A stretch of 54,595 nucleotides of DNA from DATLAN01 sp035527455 (lineage in GTDB: Bacteria; Planctomycetota; Planctomycetia; Pirellulales; Thermoguttaceae), in the NCBI GenBank assembly GCA_035527455.1, contig DATLAN010000415.1, positions 1-54,595 on the forward strand. Reading direction: 5' to 3'. This document shows, one piece after another, positions 18,490-27,056 of this stretch. Below the pieces are notes generated by a model, which did not search any database, had not been told where the DNA came from, and worked only from the letters and a program-made list of their open reading frames with translations. Every line of letters begins with the position of its first letter. Within the stretch, counting starts at the first letter, position 1. Position numbers and translations under genes: made by a program.

Positions 18490-18780
18490 ATGGTTGAGTT
18501 TCGATTGGAAATACCCACGAACGTTCGAATCGACGGCAATTGCTTTACCTTCGACAGATCCCCCGAAGGTAGAGGGTTCCTTTTCAACCGCAAGACCGGC
18601 GAAGTATTCTCCCTCAATGCCACGGGCGCCTTTATTGTGCATTGGCTCTTGCGGCTTACTCCGCCGTCCGAACTGCCAGCGAAGGTATCTGCCGCCTTTT
18701 CTATCTCGCAGGAAGACGCTAATCGCGACGTTGCCGAGTTCTTGTCCGAGATATGGCACATGGGCCTGCTAAGTGAGTGA
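18490..18780 (+). CDS. PqqD-family RiPP recognition element (RRE) protein
   Basis: 96 residues. ATG at 18490 is preceded by GGAGAAG at 9-nt spacing; in-frame upstream starts (TTG 18433, ATG 18451) lack one. The sequence has the PqqD layout: GRGFLFNRKTGEVFSLNATGAFIVHWLL, a beta-hairpin ending in the 'LN..G..I...L' helix, then a region resembling EDANRDVAEFLSEIWHMGLL, the closing helix. PqqD proteins bind the leader of a precursor peptide and present it to modifying enzymes. The stop overlaps the start of the ATP-grasp gene, so the two are translationally coupled. This is the first gene of the operon. Its leader-binding partner is proposed to be the 60-residue peptide at 19809. Confidence 0.85.
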   Translation: MVEFRLEIPTNVRIDGNCFTFDRSPEGRGFLFNRKTGEVFSLNATGAFIVHWLLRLTPPSELPAKVSAAFSISQEDANRDVAEFLSEIWHMGLLSE

Positions 18781-19849
18781 TCGTAGAATGCTGCGAGTAG
18801 CAATAACTGGCATACACTCCGGCTGTCATCGCGTGCCGGGTCTGGCTGTTGCCAGGTCCTTGAGCGCTCCTCAGCGCGAACTCATTGCTTTGGACTACGA
18901 TAATCTGGCGACCGGATTCTACGCATCGTTTTTCGACAGAAGACACGTTCTTCAGTGGACACATGATGCCTCACATCTCTGCCGTCAAATCCTTAGTCTA
19001 GACGCGGACACCCACCTCGATGTGATCATTCCTGGCTTGAATGATGACGTCGCGCTGTTTTCGCAAATCACGCCATTTTTGGCCCATGCGCATATCGCCA
19101 CGCTACTGCCTCCTACCGAAGCCATCGTCTCGCGCCGAAAGGATCGCCTTCCTTCACTCTTGCAAAGGCTTAACCTCAACCATCCGCAAACATGCGTTTG
19201 TCACAATGACCATGAGTTCAATGTGGCCCTCCGCATAATCGGCTGTCCTTGTATCATCAAGGGCCCAGAATGTGGTGCTTTCCCCGTCCATAGCGAGAAT
19301 CTCTTTTCCTATTTTTCCGCATACTGTGCCAACAACTTTGGGTATCCCGTCCTTGTGCAGGAATGGAAAGTGGGTGAGGAGTATTCGGTTCACGGAGTAT
19401 GCGATGCTCTTTGCGATGTCCGCGTCCTGGTGGCCGTTAAGAAAATTGGAATAACCGACGACGGTGAAACCTGGATGAGTGTGACTGTTGACCACGAACC
19501 GTTCCGTCCGTGCGTCAAAGCCTTTGTCCAAGCGTTGGAGTGGACTGGGCCGTTTGAGATTGACATCCTTCGAGATCAACAGAAACAAATCCATGTTTTG
19601 GATGTCAACCCGCGATTCCCCGTGTGGATTGATGGTCTCACCGCTCACGGCATCAACACGCCAGCGATTGCGATGTGTCTTGCTCTGGGTGACGAGCCAC
19701 CTCCTTTCACACCGCCACAGCCCGGACTCGTGCTACAGAAGGACTACACTGATATTTGTTTTGAATTGTCGGGGTTGCTGCCCGAACTGACAGACATGGA
19801 GGGACCAAATGAAAGACTCCGCGAAAGCCTCGCGTACAGGCGAGTATGA
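18773..19849 (+). CDS. ATP-grasp ligase A of the RiPP-like operon
   Basis: 358 residues from GTG 18773; ATG 18788 (MLRVAITGIH) aligns better with its paralogue's start. A Rossmann-like pre-ATP-grasp domain (VAITGIH, DVIIPGLNDDV) is followed by the ATP-grasp fold: CIIKGPECGAF supplies the ATP-binding Lys, LVQEWKVGEEYSVHGV the adenine/Mg region, and FEIDILRDQ...VLDVNPRFPVWI the metal-binding motif. Asp replaces the usual Glu in (E/D)-x-N-P-R. These enzymes activate a carboxylate as acyl-phosphate and join it to an amine. The best resemblance is to the carbamoyl-phosphate-synthase/PylC-like branch; I do not see the microviridin (MdnC) signature. Its gene overlaps the small peptide gene by 41 nt. 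Confidence 0.85.
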   Translation: MSDRRMLRVAITGIHSGCHRVPGLAVARSLSAPQRELIALDYDNLATGFYASFFDRRHVLQWTHDASHLCRQILSLDADTHLDVIIPGLNDDVALFSQITPFLAHAHIATLLPPTEAIVSRRKDRLPSLLQRLNLNHPQTCVCHNDHEFNVALRIIGCPCIIKGPECGAFPVHSENLFSYFSAYCANNFGYPVLVQEWKVGEEYSVHGVCDALCDVRVLVAVKKIGITDDGETWMSVTVDHEPFRPCVKAFVQALEWTGPFEIDILRDQQKQIHVLDVNPRFPVWIDGLTAHGINTPAIAMCLALGDEPPPFTPPQPGLVLQKDYTDICFELSGLLPELTDMEGPNERLRESLAYRRV

Positions 19850-19991
19850 GAAACCAACAATCAGGCGACATGCCATCATCATGACCATGGCGCCTGCTGG
19901 AAGCAAAATGGGGCACGGCCTCTTTCCGTTTGTGACCAAACCCGGTCACACCGCCACTACGGTTGAACACCAGCCGCGTCCCCCGAAATAG
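19809..19991 (+). CDS. Candidate RiPP precursor peptide
   Basis: 60 residues; ATG preceded by GGAGGG at short spacing, inside the 3' end of ATP-grasp A and 15 nt before ATP-grasp B. Residues 12-20 read EYEKPTIRR. The Y-x-K-P-x-(I/L) pattern resembles leader motifs recognised by PqqD-like/B1 proteins (lasso leaders Y-x-x-P-x-L, PqqA W-x-K-P). The rest (about 22-60) is rich in Gly, His, Thr, Pro and Met, contains P-F-V-T-K-P-G-H-T-A-T-T, and ends in QPRPPK. There is no signal peptide. The start site, position between two modifying enzymes, length and motif together make this the best precursor candidate. The cleavage site and modified residues are unknown. Confidence 0.65.
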   Translation: MKDSAKASRTGEYEKPTIRRHAIIMTMAPAGSKMGHGLFPFVTKPGHTATTVEHQPRPPK

Positions 19992-20006
19992 CAAGGGCCT
20001 CGCGGC

Positions 20007-21059
20007 ATGCATTCAAACTACCGTGTTGCTGTAACGGGCGTTCACATCGCATCGGCGCCGAAATCGGGTGCGGCTGTCATCAAGGAATTGGCACATCATC
20101 CCGATATCACCGCCGTTGCGTTGGCCGACTATTCTCAGAACTGCGCGCTTGGTTGGGAGGACTACGTTCAGTCCGTCTTCTCCGTACCGCAAGCAGTTCT
20201 CGGATCGGCACCTCTGGCCGAACGAATACTCGATATCCACTCCGCGATCGGCATTGACTGTCTCATTCCATGCGATGATGAGGATGTCGGCGCTGTCGCG
20301 GAAACCCAAGACATGCTTGCAGCGGGTGGCATTTCGCTACTGCTATCCGAGACCAACGCGATCCACTCCGTCGCAAAGGAAAACATTCACAGCACGCTTT
20401 CTCACGTGAATGTCGCAAGCCCCAGGCAAACCGTCATTGCTGATGAGACCGCCCTAGAACACGTCGCAGTTGACAGGCCAGTGGTCGTCAAAGGCCGCCT
20501 TATTCAGGCCTATTTTGCGAGAGACACGAGTGAGGCCAAGGCCTTTGCCACGCGCTTGGCCGACATTTGGGGCTTTCCCATAATCCTCCAAGAGTGGGTT
20601 GACGGAGCCGAATACACTGTCACCGCGGTTGCAGACAGGGACAACGAAATTCGAGGAATCTGCGCTTTGCGGAAGATGGGGATTTCATCGCAGGGAAAGA
20701 CCTGGATGGCAGTAACCATTGACGCTGCTCCTTGGGAGTGCATCGTGTCGTCAATCGTTCGGGGCTTGGGGTGGGTTGGTCCGCTGGAGGTAGAGTTCAT
20801 TTGCGATCCCTCCGGACACAACCCGACCGTTATTGAAGTCAACCCACGGTTCCCCGCCTGGATCGCAGTCTCGCGACATGCTGGCGCTGATCTTGTTCGC
20901 CTTGTAGTCGATCTCGCCTTGGGCAAGTCGCCCGACAGAAAACTCTCGGCTCGCCCGGGTGTCTGCTTCGTACGCACGTATGAGACTACAAGCTTTCCCA
21001 TCGAGAACATGGCGAGCCTTTTTTCCCGCGGCGAAGTCACCTTCACGCACAGTAATTGA
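20007..21059 (+). CDS. ATP-grasp ligase B of the RiPP-like operon
   Basis: 350 residues, clearly paralogous to ATP-grasp A: both begin V-A-(V/I)-T-G-(V/I)-H. They share the G-(K/E)-TWM-(A/S)-VT-(I/V)-D core and end the fold with NPRFP-(A/V)-WI. Here the metal motif is the canonical E-V-N-P-R (VIEVNPRFPAWI), preceded by LEVEF; the ATP Lys lies in PVVVKGRLIQAYF. It probably makes a peptide or isopeptide/amide bond. Two ligases around one small peptide suggest consecutive or differently directed couplings. It overlaps or abuts the decarboxylase start (TGACC-ATG). Confidence 0.87.
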   Translation: MHSNYRVAVTGVHIASAPKSGAAVIKELAHHPDITAVALADYSQNCALGWEDYVQSVFSVPQAVLGSAPLAERILDIHSAIGIDCLIPCDDEDVGAVAETQDMLAAGGISLLLSETNAIHSVAKENIHSTLSHVNVASPRQTVIADETALEHVAVDRPVVVKGRLIQAYFARDTSEAKAFATRLADIWGFPIILQEWVDGAEYTVTAVADRDNEIRGICALRKMGISSQGKTWMAVTIDAAPWECIVSSIVRGLGWVGPLEVEFICDPSGHNPTVIEVNPRFPAWIAVSRHAGADLVRLVVDLALGKSPDRKLSARPGVCFVRTYETTSFPIENMASLFSRGEVTFTHSN

Positions 21060-21061
21060 CC

Positions 21062-22354
21062 ATGGTAGACAGACCTACACTTTCAACTTTGCGCTGCGGC
21101 GAGCAAACCGTGCCGCCTTCTTTCTTTGCCGATATCGCTGTGGCGCACGGGACCCCCGTCTACATCGTCTGGGAACGCATCTTTCGCGAGAACTGCAGAA
21201 TCTTCACGGAGCAATTCCAATGCGGTTCGCGGCAATGCATCTCCGCCTATTCCTACAAGACAAACAACCTTGCGGCATTGTGTGCTATGGCACACGACGA
21301 GGGATTTGGGGCCGAAGTGGTTTCACCTGCCGAACTTGACATGGCTTTGCGTCTAGCTGTACCTGTGAACATGATCTTCTTCAACGGACCGTTGAAAACC
21401 GACGAGTCGATCAAGGAGGCCATACGTCGAGGCATTGCCATACACGTCGACTCCCTAATTGAACTTAGGCGTGCCTTGGATATAGCTGGTGCCCTTCAAA
21501 CTAGGGCGATTTTGACGCTTCGAATCACACCTGAGTTCCCTGCCAATAACGGGCCGATCTGGAATAAGTTCGGTCTGTCGCTGCGGGAAGGTGAACTGGA
21601 CGATGCTATCACAATGATGGGCGAGTGCCAGGACGGCTTTCTGGCAGGGCTGCATATGCACATGGGCACAAACATCACCGATGCTGCCGTGTACGAACGT
21701 GGATGCGAGGCACTCGCGGACGCCTTTCGGAAAGTCGCGATCAACAGCACCATGGTCCCACAGTACATCGATATTGGAGGGGGGTTCTCTGCTGATTCGG
21801 GAGCCGTCCCTTATGGCAGTCACGGGGAGGAGTGGCGTTCGATAGCAGTCTCCAATGTAGCCTCAATCGTAACGAAATGTCTCAATAAGATTGATCCCCA
21901 CGAACGACTGCGTGTGGTCACCGAGCCCGGCCGCATTCTCGCGGAACCAGCCGTGGCCCTATTGGCCAGAGTCATTTCGGTCAAACCCCGCCAGCCGCGA
22001 CCGCAGGTAATCATCGATGGCGGAACAAATATCCTTCCTACGGCATATTACACACGCCATCCGATTTCCTTTCCAGGGAACCAGTCTTCTGCCACGCACA
22101 TTGCCGACATTCATGGTCCTCTTTGCACACAACATGATGCCATCGCGATCGAAACGCCGGTTCCCGAATTGGTGCCCGGAGACTTGGTCTCAGTACATGG
22201 CGTCGGAGCGTATGCCTCATCCTTCTCCTGTCAGTTTGTCGGTCCCCGCCCACCAACCGTTTCGTGGGACGGCAAGACCCTGTCATTAGTCAGAGAAAGG
22301 GAACCCCTGGACGTTCTATGGCAATATGACAAGCATATCAGACAATCTCGATAG
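21062..22354 (+). CDS. Fold-type III PLP decarboxylase homologue (LysA/ornithine decarboxylase type)
   Basis: 430 residues. The PLP lysine is K66 in AYSYKTN. HMHMGTNI corresponds to the H-x-H-x-G-S loop, DIGGGFS is the Gly-rich phosphate loop, and EPGR is followed in the C-terminal beta-barrel by GPLCTQHDAI and GAYASSF. In diaminopimelate decarboxylase the region around the catalytic Cys reads C-E-S-x-D; here it is C-T-Q-H-D, so the substrate is probably not meso-DAP. Enzymes of this fold usually remove the alpha-carboxylate from D- or L-amino acids. In this operon it might supply an amine for the ATP-grasp ligases or act on a peptide residue (inference). Its gene overlaps the next by 29 nt. 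Confidence 0.85.
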   Translation: MVDRPTLSTLRCGEQTVPPSFFADIAVAHGTPVYIVWERIFRENCRIFTEQFQCGSRQCISAYSYKTNNLAALCAMAHDEGFGAEVVSPAELDMALRLAVPVNMIFFNGPLKTDESIKEAIRRGIAIHVDSLIELRRALDIAGALQTRAILTLRITPEFPANNGPIWNKFGLSLREGELDDAITMMGECQDGFLAGLHMHMGTNITDAAVYERGCEALADAFRKVAINSTMVPQYIDIGGGFSADSGAVPYGSHGEEWRSIAVSNVASIVTKCLNKIDPHERLRVVTEPGRILAEPAVALLARVISVKPRQPRPQVIIDGGTNILPTAYYTRHPISFPGNQSSATHIADIHGPLCTQHDAIAIETPVPELVPGDLVSVHGVGAYASSFSCQFVGPRPPTVSWDGKTLSLVREREPLDVLWQYDKHIRQSR

Positions 22355-23519
22355 CCAATCGAATACATATCTCCGGACCCGTGTTCAGCAGGTGATGAGC
22401 CGTCTGCGCCATGCCAACCCGTGGCCCCCGGCGGAGTTGAGTGCGGGTGGGTACTTCCGGGTACCAATCAATATCCGTGGAGAACCCCATGCCATGCCTC
22501 TCGGTTTCGTCGGCTCCCGCGGTTGCAGTTGGGCGCGCGCGGGGGGCTGCACCATGTGCGACTACGGCGGATTTCTGGGAGAGATCCCCGATGCTCTCCT
22601 TGTGCAACAGACTTCAGGTCTTCTCGACCAGTGGCCTCACGAGACGGAAATCAATCTCTCCTGTCTGGGATCGTTTTTCGACGATCGGGAACTCAGCGAC
22701 AATGCCAGAACGGGCATCCTACGAGAGATTGCGTCCCGACCACAGATTGAATTGCTGGGCGTCGAGAGTCGAGCCGACGATATAACCGTTAAGAAGATTC
22801 GGGAGGCCCGCGAACTTCTCGGCCCTCGCCGCTGTCTTGAGGTGGGGATCGGTTTGGAAAGTGTCGACGAGTTTGTCCGCAACGTGTGTGTCAACAAGGG
22901 ATTGTCGCTCGATACGTTCGAGCAGGCGATTCGTATCCTCCACTCAAACGGAGCCCATGCGGTCGGCCATGTGCTTTTGAAGCCACCGTTTCTCACCGAA
23001 TCCGAGGCAATCGCTGACGCCGTGGCAACGATTGACTACCTCAATTCGCTGTCCGTCCGCAGGATCGTATTGATGGTGACCAATGTCAAGCAGGGCACGA
23101 TCGTAGGGAAGCTGTACCGGCTGGGGTGCTATCGCCCGCCCTGGCTGTGGTCGGTCCTTAGGGTGGCCTTGTCGGTCTCGCCGCCTGCACGTGATAGGCT
23201 GCTTATCTATGGCTTCCGATGTGGGCTGCCAATGGAGGCCATCGCCTCGAACTGCTTCCGCTGCAGCGAACACATAACCCAAGAAATTGAAGAGTTCTGT
23301 GGGACAGGGGAATCCTTCCGGTTGCGCATGGCGTTTGCGCTCGATTGCCCGTGTAAGTCCGCTTGGTGCCAGGCTCTCGCTGAACGACAACCCGTCACGC
23401 TCCGAGAGAGAGTTACCGCCACCTTGGACCTGATGTCCGGTTCTATAGATGACTACGCCGCCTCCGACCGATGTGCGTCTGCCCCGTCACGGCAGTCGGA
23501 GCCGATCCATGGAGAGTAA
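22326..23519 (+). CDS. Radical SAM enzyme, RaSEA/TIGR01210-like
   Basis: 397 residues. The 4Fe-4S motif is unusual: C67-x7-C75-x2-C78 within GCSWARAGGCTMCDYG, the pattern of the archaeosine RaSEA / Elp3-like (TIGR01210) family rather than the CxxxCxxC of most peptide-modifying radical SAMs. Later motifs INLSCLGSFFDD, GVESRADDIT, CLEVGIGLESVDEFVRN and VGHVLLKPPFLTE fit that TIM-barrel family. The C-terminus adds more cysteines (NCFRCSEH and DCPCKSAWC), perhaps a zinc site or auxiliary cluster. There is no SPASM domain. It may modify the precursor peptide or a small-molecule building block; a tRNA substrate as in RaSEA cannot be excluded. Confidence 0.82.
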   Translation: MTSISDNLDSQSNTYLRTRVQQVMSRLRHANPWPPAELSAGGYFRVPINIRGEPHAMPLGFVGSRGCSWARAGGCTMCDYGGFLGEIPDALLVQQTSGLLDQWPHETEINLSCLGSFFDDRELSDNARTGILREIASRPQIELLGVESRADDITVKKIREARELLGPRRCLEVGIGLESVDEFVRNVCVNKGLSLDTFEQAIRILHSNGAHAVGHVLLKPPFLTESEAIADAVATIDYLNSLSVRRIVLMVTNVKQGTIVGKLYRLGCYRPPWLWSVLRVALSVSPPARDRLLIYGFRCGLPMEAIASNCFRCSEHITQEIEEFCGTGESFRLRMAFALDCPCKSAWCQALAERQPVTLRERVTATLDLMSGSIDDYAASDRCASAPSRQSEPIHGE

Positions 23520-23521
23520 CC

Positions 23522-26500
23522 ATGCCATTGCCGCCGACGCTCGAAACATGCAAAGAGAACGACTGTACTAACCCGCGACTCCTACCGGACCCTGCGAGTG
23601 CAGCCCCAGAAGACGAGACGGATCTTGGTCTGGCCCGGCAGTATTGCCTCAGCCACGCTGTTGAGAAGATCGCTGGAAACATTGGCGACGCTCAAGATCG
23701 CAGCCCCTCTCTGCGACGCCTCTTAACGACCGTCGGACAGTATGTCTACCGTCATCCTCAGACCGTCGCCTTTGTCGCGGCTGAAGAACTCGAAGAGGTG
23801 GTCTTGTCGGACATGATGCTTCGAGACTCCCTATTTGTCAAATGCAATCTCACAAAAGCCAGTTTTAGGCGAGCCAACTTGGAGCGATCACTCTTTTTCG
23901 ACTGCATACTGACCGGCGCGGATTTTTCGAACGCCTCGCTGAACGGATCGTGGCTTCTCGCGTGTCATGCGAACTTCGCATCTTTTGAAGCAGCGGATAT
24001 GCGGTTGATGACGCTTTGCTTCGGCACAAGCGCGGATGCCAACGAGAATCTTCCTTCTGACGGAGTATTCGGCCCGCCGACTCAAACCGATAGGAAGGAC
24101 TCGTTAGAAAAGATACGCTGGAATAAGATAGTCAACTCGCTTGTTCAGAGTGCCGGTCGTCCTAACAAGAAGGAGAACTCGGGCAGTTCCGACGGGTGTG
24201 AGGACAACCCAAACGGTGGCGACACAAACAGCGTCGAACTGCGAGACTTCCTTGAAAATGTTCGGCAGGGACAGGATACAAGTGTGTCGGAGGAAAGGAA
24301 GCCGTTGCCTGCCGTGCTGGTCAAAGAAGACGGTCAAACAACGAGGTTCACTGGCAGCGATTTCAGTGAGAGCATTATTCGCAACGTCAACCTCACCGGT
24401 GCGGTCGCTGTCGGCTGTTGCTTCCGAGGCTCTGACCTGAGCGTGACGCGACTGGCAGAAGTCAACTTCTGCCATGCCAACCTCCAGGACTGCTCCCTGC
24501 AACGTGCGTCCCTCGGCGACACTGACTTCAGCGGCGCAGACCTAAGTAGGGCAAATTGTGCAGGGTGCTTCACACCTGACGGCAAACATCCGAGCGTTTA
24601 TTTCTATCAGGCGAGTCTAGAGGGAGCTGTACTTACCGGTTGCCATTTTCGGTACGTTGACCTAGCTGTCCGGACTGCAGCCTTCTCGGATCTTACGCAC
24701 GTGACTATTGCCGGCGTTCCCGACGATACACGGCGGAGCAAGGTGTGTGGGAATTTTTCGAATGTCCGCTTTGCCTACTCCCACTTCGAGCGATGCGATC
24801 TGGGTGAAGAAGGCTGCCCAATTGTGCTGCGCGACGCCGATCTGTCCCACTGTGCGCTCAATCACGTCGCAGTCGTTGCTGAGAAATCCGATCAACCTCA
24901 TGACGCCGCACTAGACTCGGTCAACTTCGCAAAAGCACGGTTTCTGACCAGCTCCACGTTAGCTACGACTGGCCAAGACAATCGCGTTGTCGCTTGTGAT
25001 TTCACGGGGGCCACCTTAGCAGGTGTTACGCTGAAAACTACCAATTTCATTGCATGCAGCTTCGAAAACGCCGATTTGACCGGGGCGACATTGGAGGACG
25101 GCCAGTTCAAGGATTGCTGTTTTCGTGATGCGTCTCTGATAGGGTTTCTTATTGGCCCGAAGACTTCGGTGCCGTTTTGGGTGTGTGATTTTGAGAAGGC
25201 CCTTCTCCATGGGATGCGGCGTGCGGACACGGCCGATAACGGCAGGACGTTCTTCTATCAGTGCAGTCTGGTATCAGCGTCCTTGAGAGACACCAACCGT
25301 GAGGATGCGCCAACCAAGGGTTCTAAGGTGGATTCGGGGAAAGGGAAGCCAGGGGGGCTTAACGGAAAAGAACTCGCGTTCGTCGAGTGTACGTTCGAGT
25401 TGACAAAGCTATCAAGTATTTACAACCTGGACAAGGTGGTCATCTTGCGCGGGAGTCTAGTGGATGGACAATACTTCGGGTACTTCCTTCCTGAGGGCAA
25501 TGGTAGCAAGGAACCGAGCCAATACGCCGAGCAGCAGGACAGCATGTGGAATCCCGAGGAGGCTAGGAAAAGGGTCATGAGCCAGCTGGACGATATCGTC
25601 AAGGAGACGGTCGGCTTGGTAAATCGGGACGATGTGCCGGAAGATATGAAGCGCCGCGACGCGATGTATGAGGGTCGAAAGGCCGATGCACCGGATAAGA
25701 CAAAGCACGATGGCGTGGTGGCGTTGACCCACAAGACCTACCTCTGGAACATGTTTGCCAACAATTTCCGCTTGCTGGGACTCAGTGATCTGGAATCGGT
25801 CTGTCGCGTAAGGCTGAAGGATGCGGAGTTAGAACACCGGTTTAACGACCCGCCGAAGGAGGGGCTTGGCTCGTCGCTCTGGTTCTGGTTCTTGTCGTTG
25901 TTCTTTGCGTGGGTAGGTTGCATGCTTTATGCTGGCCTTCTGTGGGCAAGTAACAGGTGGCCGATGATTTGGCCACTTGCAGTCATCATTCCTCTTCTTG
26001 TCGTTATTGTGGTCATAGCGTTAATGTTCGGCAACGTCAAGTCTGCCCGGGGCGCAAGAGGGCGCGAGTGGATTCTCCACTGGAAACTGAAGACTAGCAG
26101 GTTCATTTACAGGTATGGAGAGAGTATCGGTCGCGCAGCGGCAACATGGGTTTGGGTCATTGTCTTGTTCGCAGGGGTGTATTGTGCGACCGGCGTGATT
26201 TCGCGGTACTGGCCGTCAGCTGGATTTGACATCTTAGATGATAGCTGTATGGGCTCCAAATCGGACGCTTCGACTCGGCCGGCAGTTCCTGTCGATTCAC
26301 GGCCACGTCCGGTTACCATTCGAGTCGGCGTATTCGACAACGCACTGTCGATCAACGTGGGTTCCGAAGCAGGTCCGATTGCGGGTACACAACGTGCCCC
26401 ATTAGCCCTACAAGGGAACCACGAGAAGGATTCGCCGACGTCGGTGGCGCGTCAGGGTGCGCCAACAAACGAACCAGAGCAGGGTGTTCTTGGAAGCGAT

Positions 26501-26929
26501 GGCCAAGCTCCCCGGCCCGTGGCTGGTCGAGGCGGCTCCACGGCGCTGGAGGCCGGCGGAGGCTCATCAGGCCCCACATCAGTTGAAGATGTGGCAGACC
26601 TCTCGCACACCGGTGGTTCTGGCGCCGAGGAGCGTGTAGATAACATGTTGTGCGATAGAAGGCAAGAGGAACGCCTCGCAAGCGAGGTCGCGGAACACGC
26701 ATCCGCGAGTGATCACACCGAAAAGAGTATCTTCGGCCCGAGTTGCACGACGTGGGAGACCGCTTTGCGATGTCTGTATTTCAGCACGGTGACATTTACA
26801 ACCTTGGGGTTTGGCGATCTGAAACCAATCGGACATAGTAGAGTATTTGCCGGCGCAGAGGCCTGCATCGGGGCAATCCTCATGGCGGTCTTTGTGCTAA
26901 GCTTCGCTCGCCGTACAATGGCTCGTTAG
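23522..26929 (+). CDS. Pentapeptide-repeat protein fused to a two-TM K+ channel pore
   Basis: 1135 residues. ATG 23522 (GGAGAG 5 nt upstream, 2 nt after the previous stop) is preferred over 23471. Pentapeptide repeats (A-[D/N]-[L/F]-x-x) fill about residues 93-168, 273-377, 393-547 and more loosely to 646. Hydrophobic helices lie at ~783-810, 814-838 and 872-895. After a soluble loop of ~170 residues rich in Pro, Gly and Ser comes a pore region with the potassium selectivity filter TTLGFGD (1093-1099) and a final helix (1110-1130). Pentapeptide proteins such as Qnr and McbG mimic DNA and shield gyrase; here the beta-helix more probably gates or scaffolds the channel. As the penultimate operon gene it could be the immunity protein, the target or an effector (inference). 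Confidence 0.82.
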   Translation: MPLPPTLETCKENDCTNPRLLPDPASAAPEDETDLGLARQYCLSHAVEKIAGNIGDAQDRSPSLRRLLTTVGQYVYRHPQTVAFVAAEELEEVVLSDMMLRDSLFVKCNLTKASFRRANLERSLFFDCILTGADFSNASLNGSWLLACHANFASFEAADMRLMTLCFGTSADANENLPSDGVFGPPTQTDRKDSLEKIRWNKIVNSLVQSAGRPNKKENSGSSDGCEDNPNGGDTNSVELRDFLENVRQGQDTSVSEERKPLPAVLVKEDGQTTRFTGSDFSESIIRNVNLTGAVAVGCCFRGSDLSVTRLAEVNFCHANLQDCSLQRASLGDTDFSGADLSRANCAGCFTPDGKHPSVYFYQASLEGAVLTGCHFRYVDLAVRTAAFSDLTHVTIAGVPDDTRRSKVCGNFSNVRFAYSHFERCDLGEEGCPIVLRDADLSHCALNHVAVVAEKSDQPHDAALDSVNFAKARFLTSSTLATTGQDNRVVACDFTGATLAGVTLKTTNFIACSFENADLTGATLEDGQFKDCCFRDASLIGFLIGPKTSVPFWVCDFEKALLHGMRRADTADNGRTFFYQCSLVSASLRDTNREDAPTKGSKVDSGKGKPGGLNGKELAFVECTFELTKLSSIYNLDKVVILRGSLVDGQYFGYFLPEGNGSKEPSQYAEQQDSMWNPEEARKRVMSQLDDIVKETVGLVNRDDVPEDMKRRDAMYEGRKADAPDKTKHDGVVALTHKTYLWNMFANNFRLLGLSDLESVCRVRLKDAELEHRFNDPPKEGLGSSLWFWFLSLFFAWVGCMLYAGLLWASNRWPMIWPLAVIIPLLVVIVVIALMFGNVKSARGARGREWILHWKLKTSRFIYRYGESIGRAAATWVWVIVLFAGVYCATGVISRYWPSAGFDILDDSCMGSKSDASTRPAVPVDSRPRPVTIRVGVFDNALSINVGSEAGPIAGTQRAPLALQGNHEKDSPTSVARQGAPTNEPEQGVLGSDGQAPRPVAGRGGSTALEAGGGSSGPTSVEDVADLSHTGGSGAEERVDNMLCDRRQEERLASEVAEHASASDHTEKSIFGPSCTTWETALRCLYFSTVTFTTLGFGDLKPIGHSRVFAGAEACIGAILMAVFVLSFARRTMAR

Positions 26930-27056
26930 GGTGACGGATGTGTCGCTACTTCAGGCCCCGACTACGGCGACAAATCCACACGAGAGCGTCGGTCCGTCGA
27001 CGATTGGCTCCAGGGGGCTGGCATTCATCACAGGCCCATTCAAAGGAAAACTGACA

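Noticed and set aside
18773..21059. PylC or carbamoyl-phosphate synthase assignment for the ATP-grasp genes
   Set aside because: Only the generic ATP-grasp fold matches; no PylB/PylD or CarA partners are present.
21062..22354. Housekeeping LysA or SpeC assignment
   Set aside because: The C-E-S-x-D region is altered and the gene is embedded in a peptide-modification operon.
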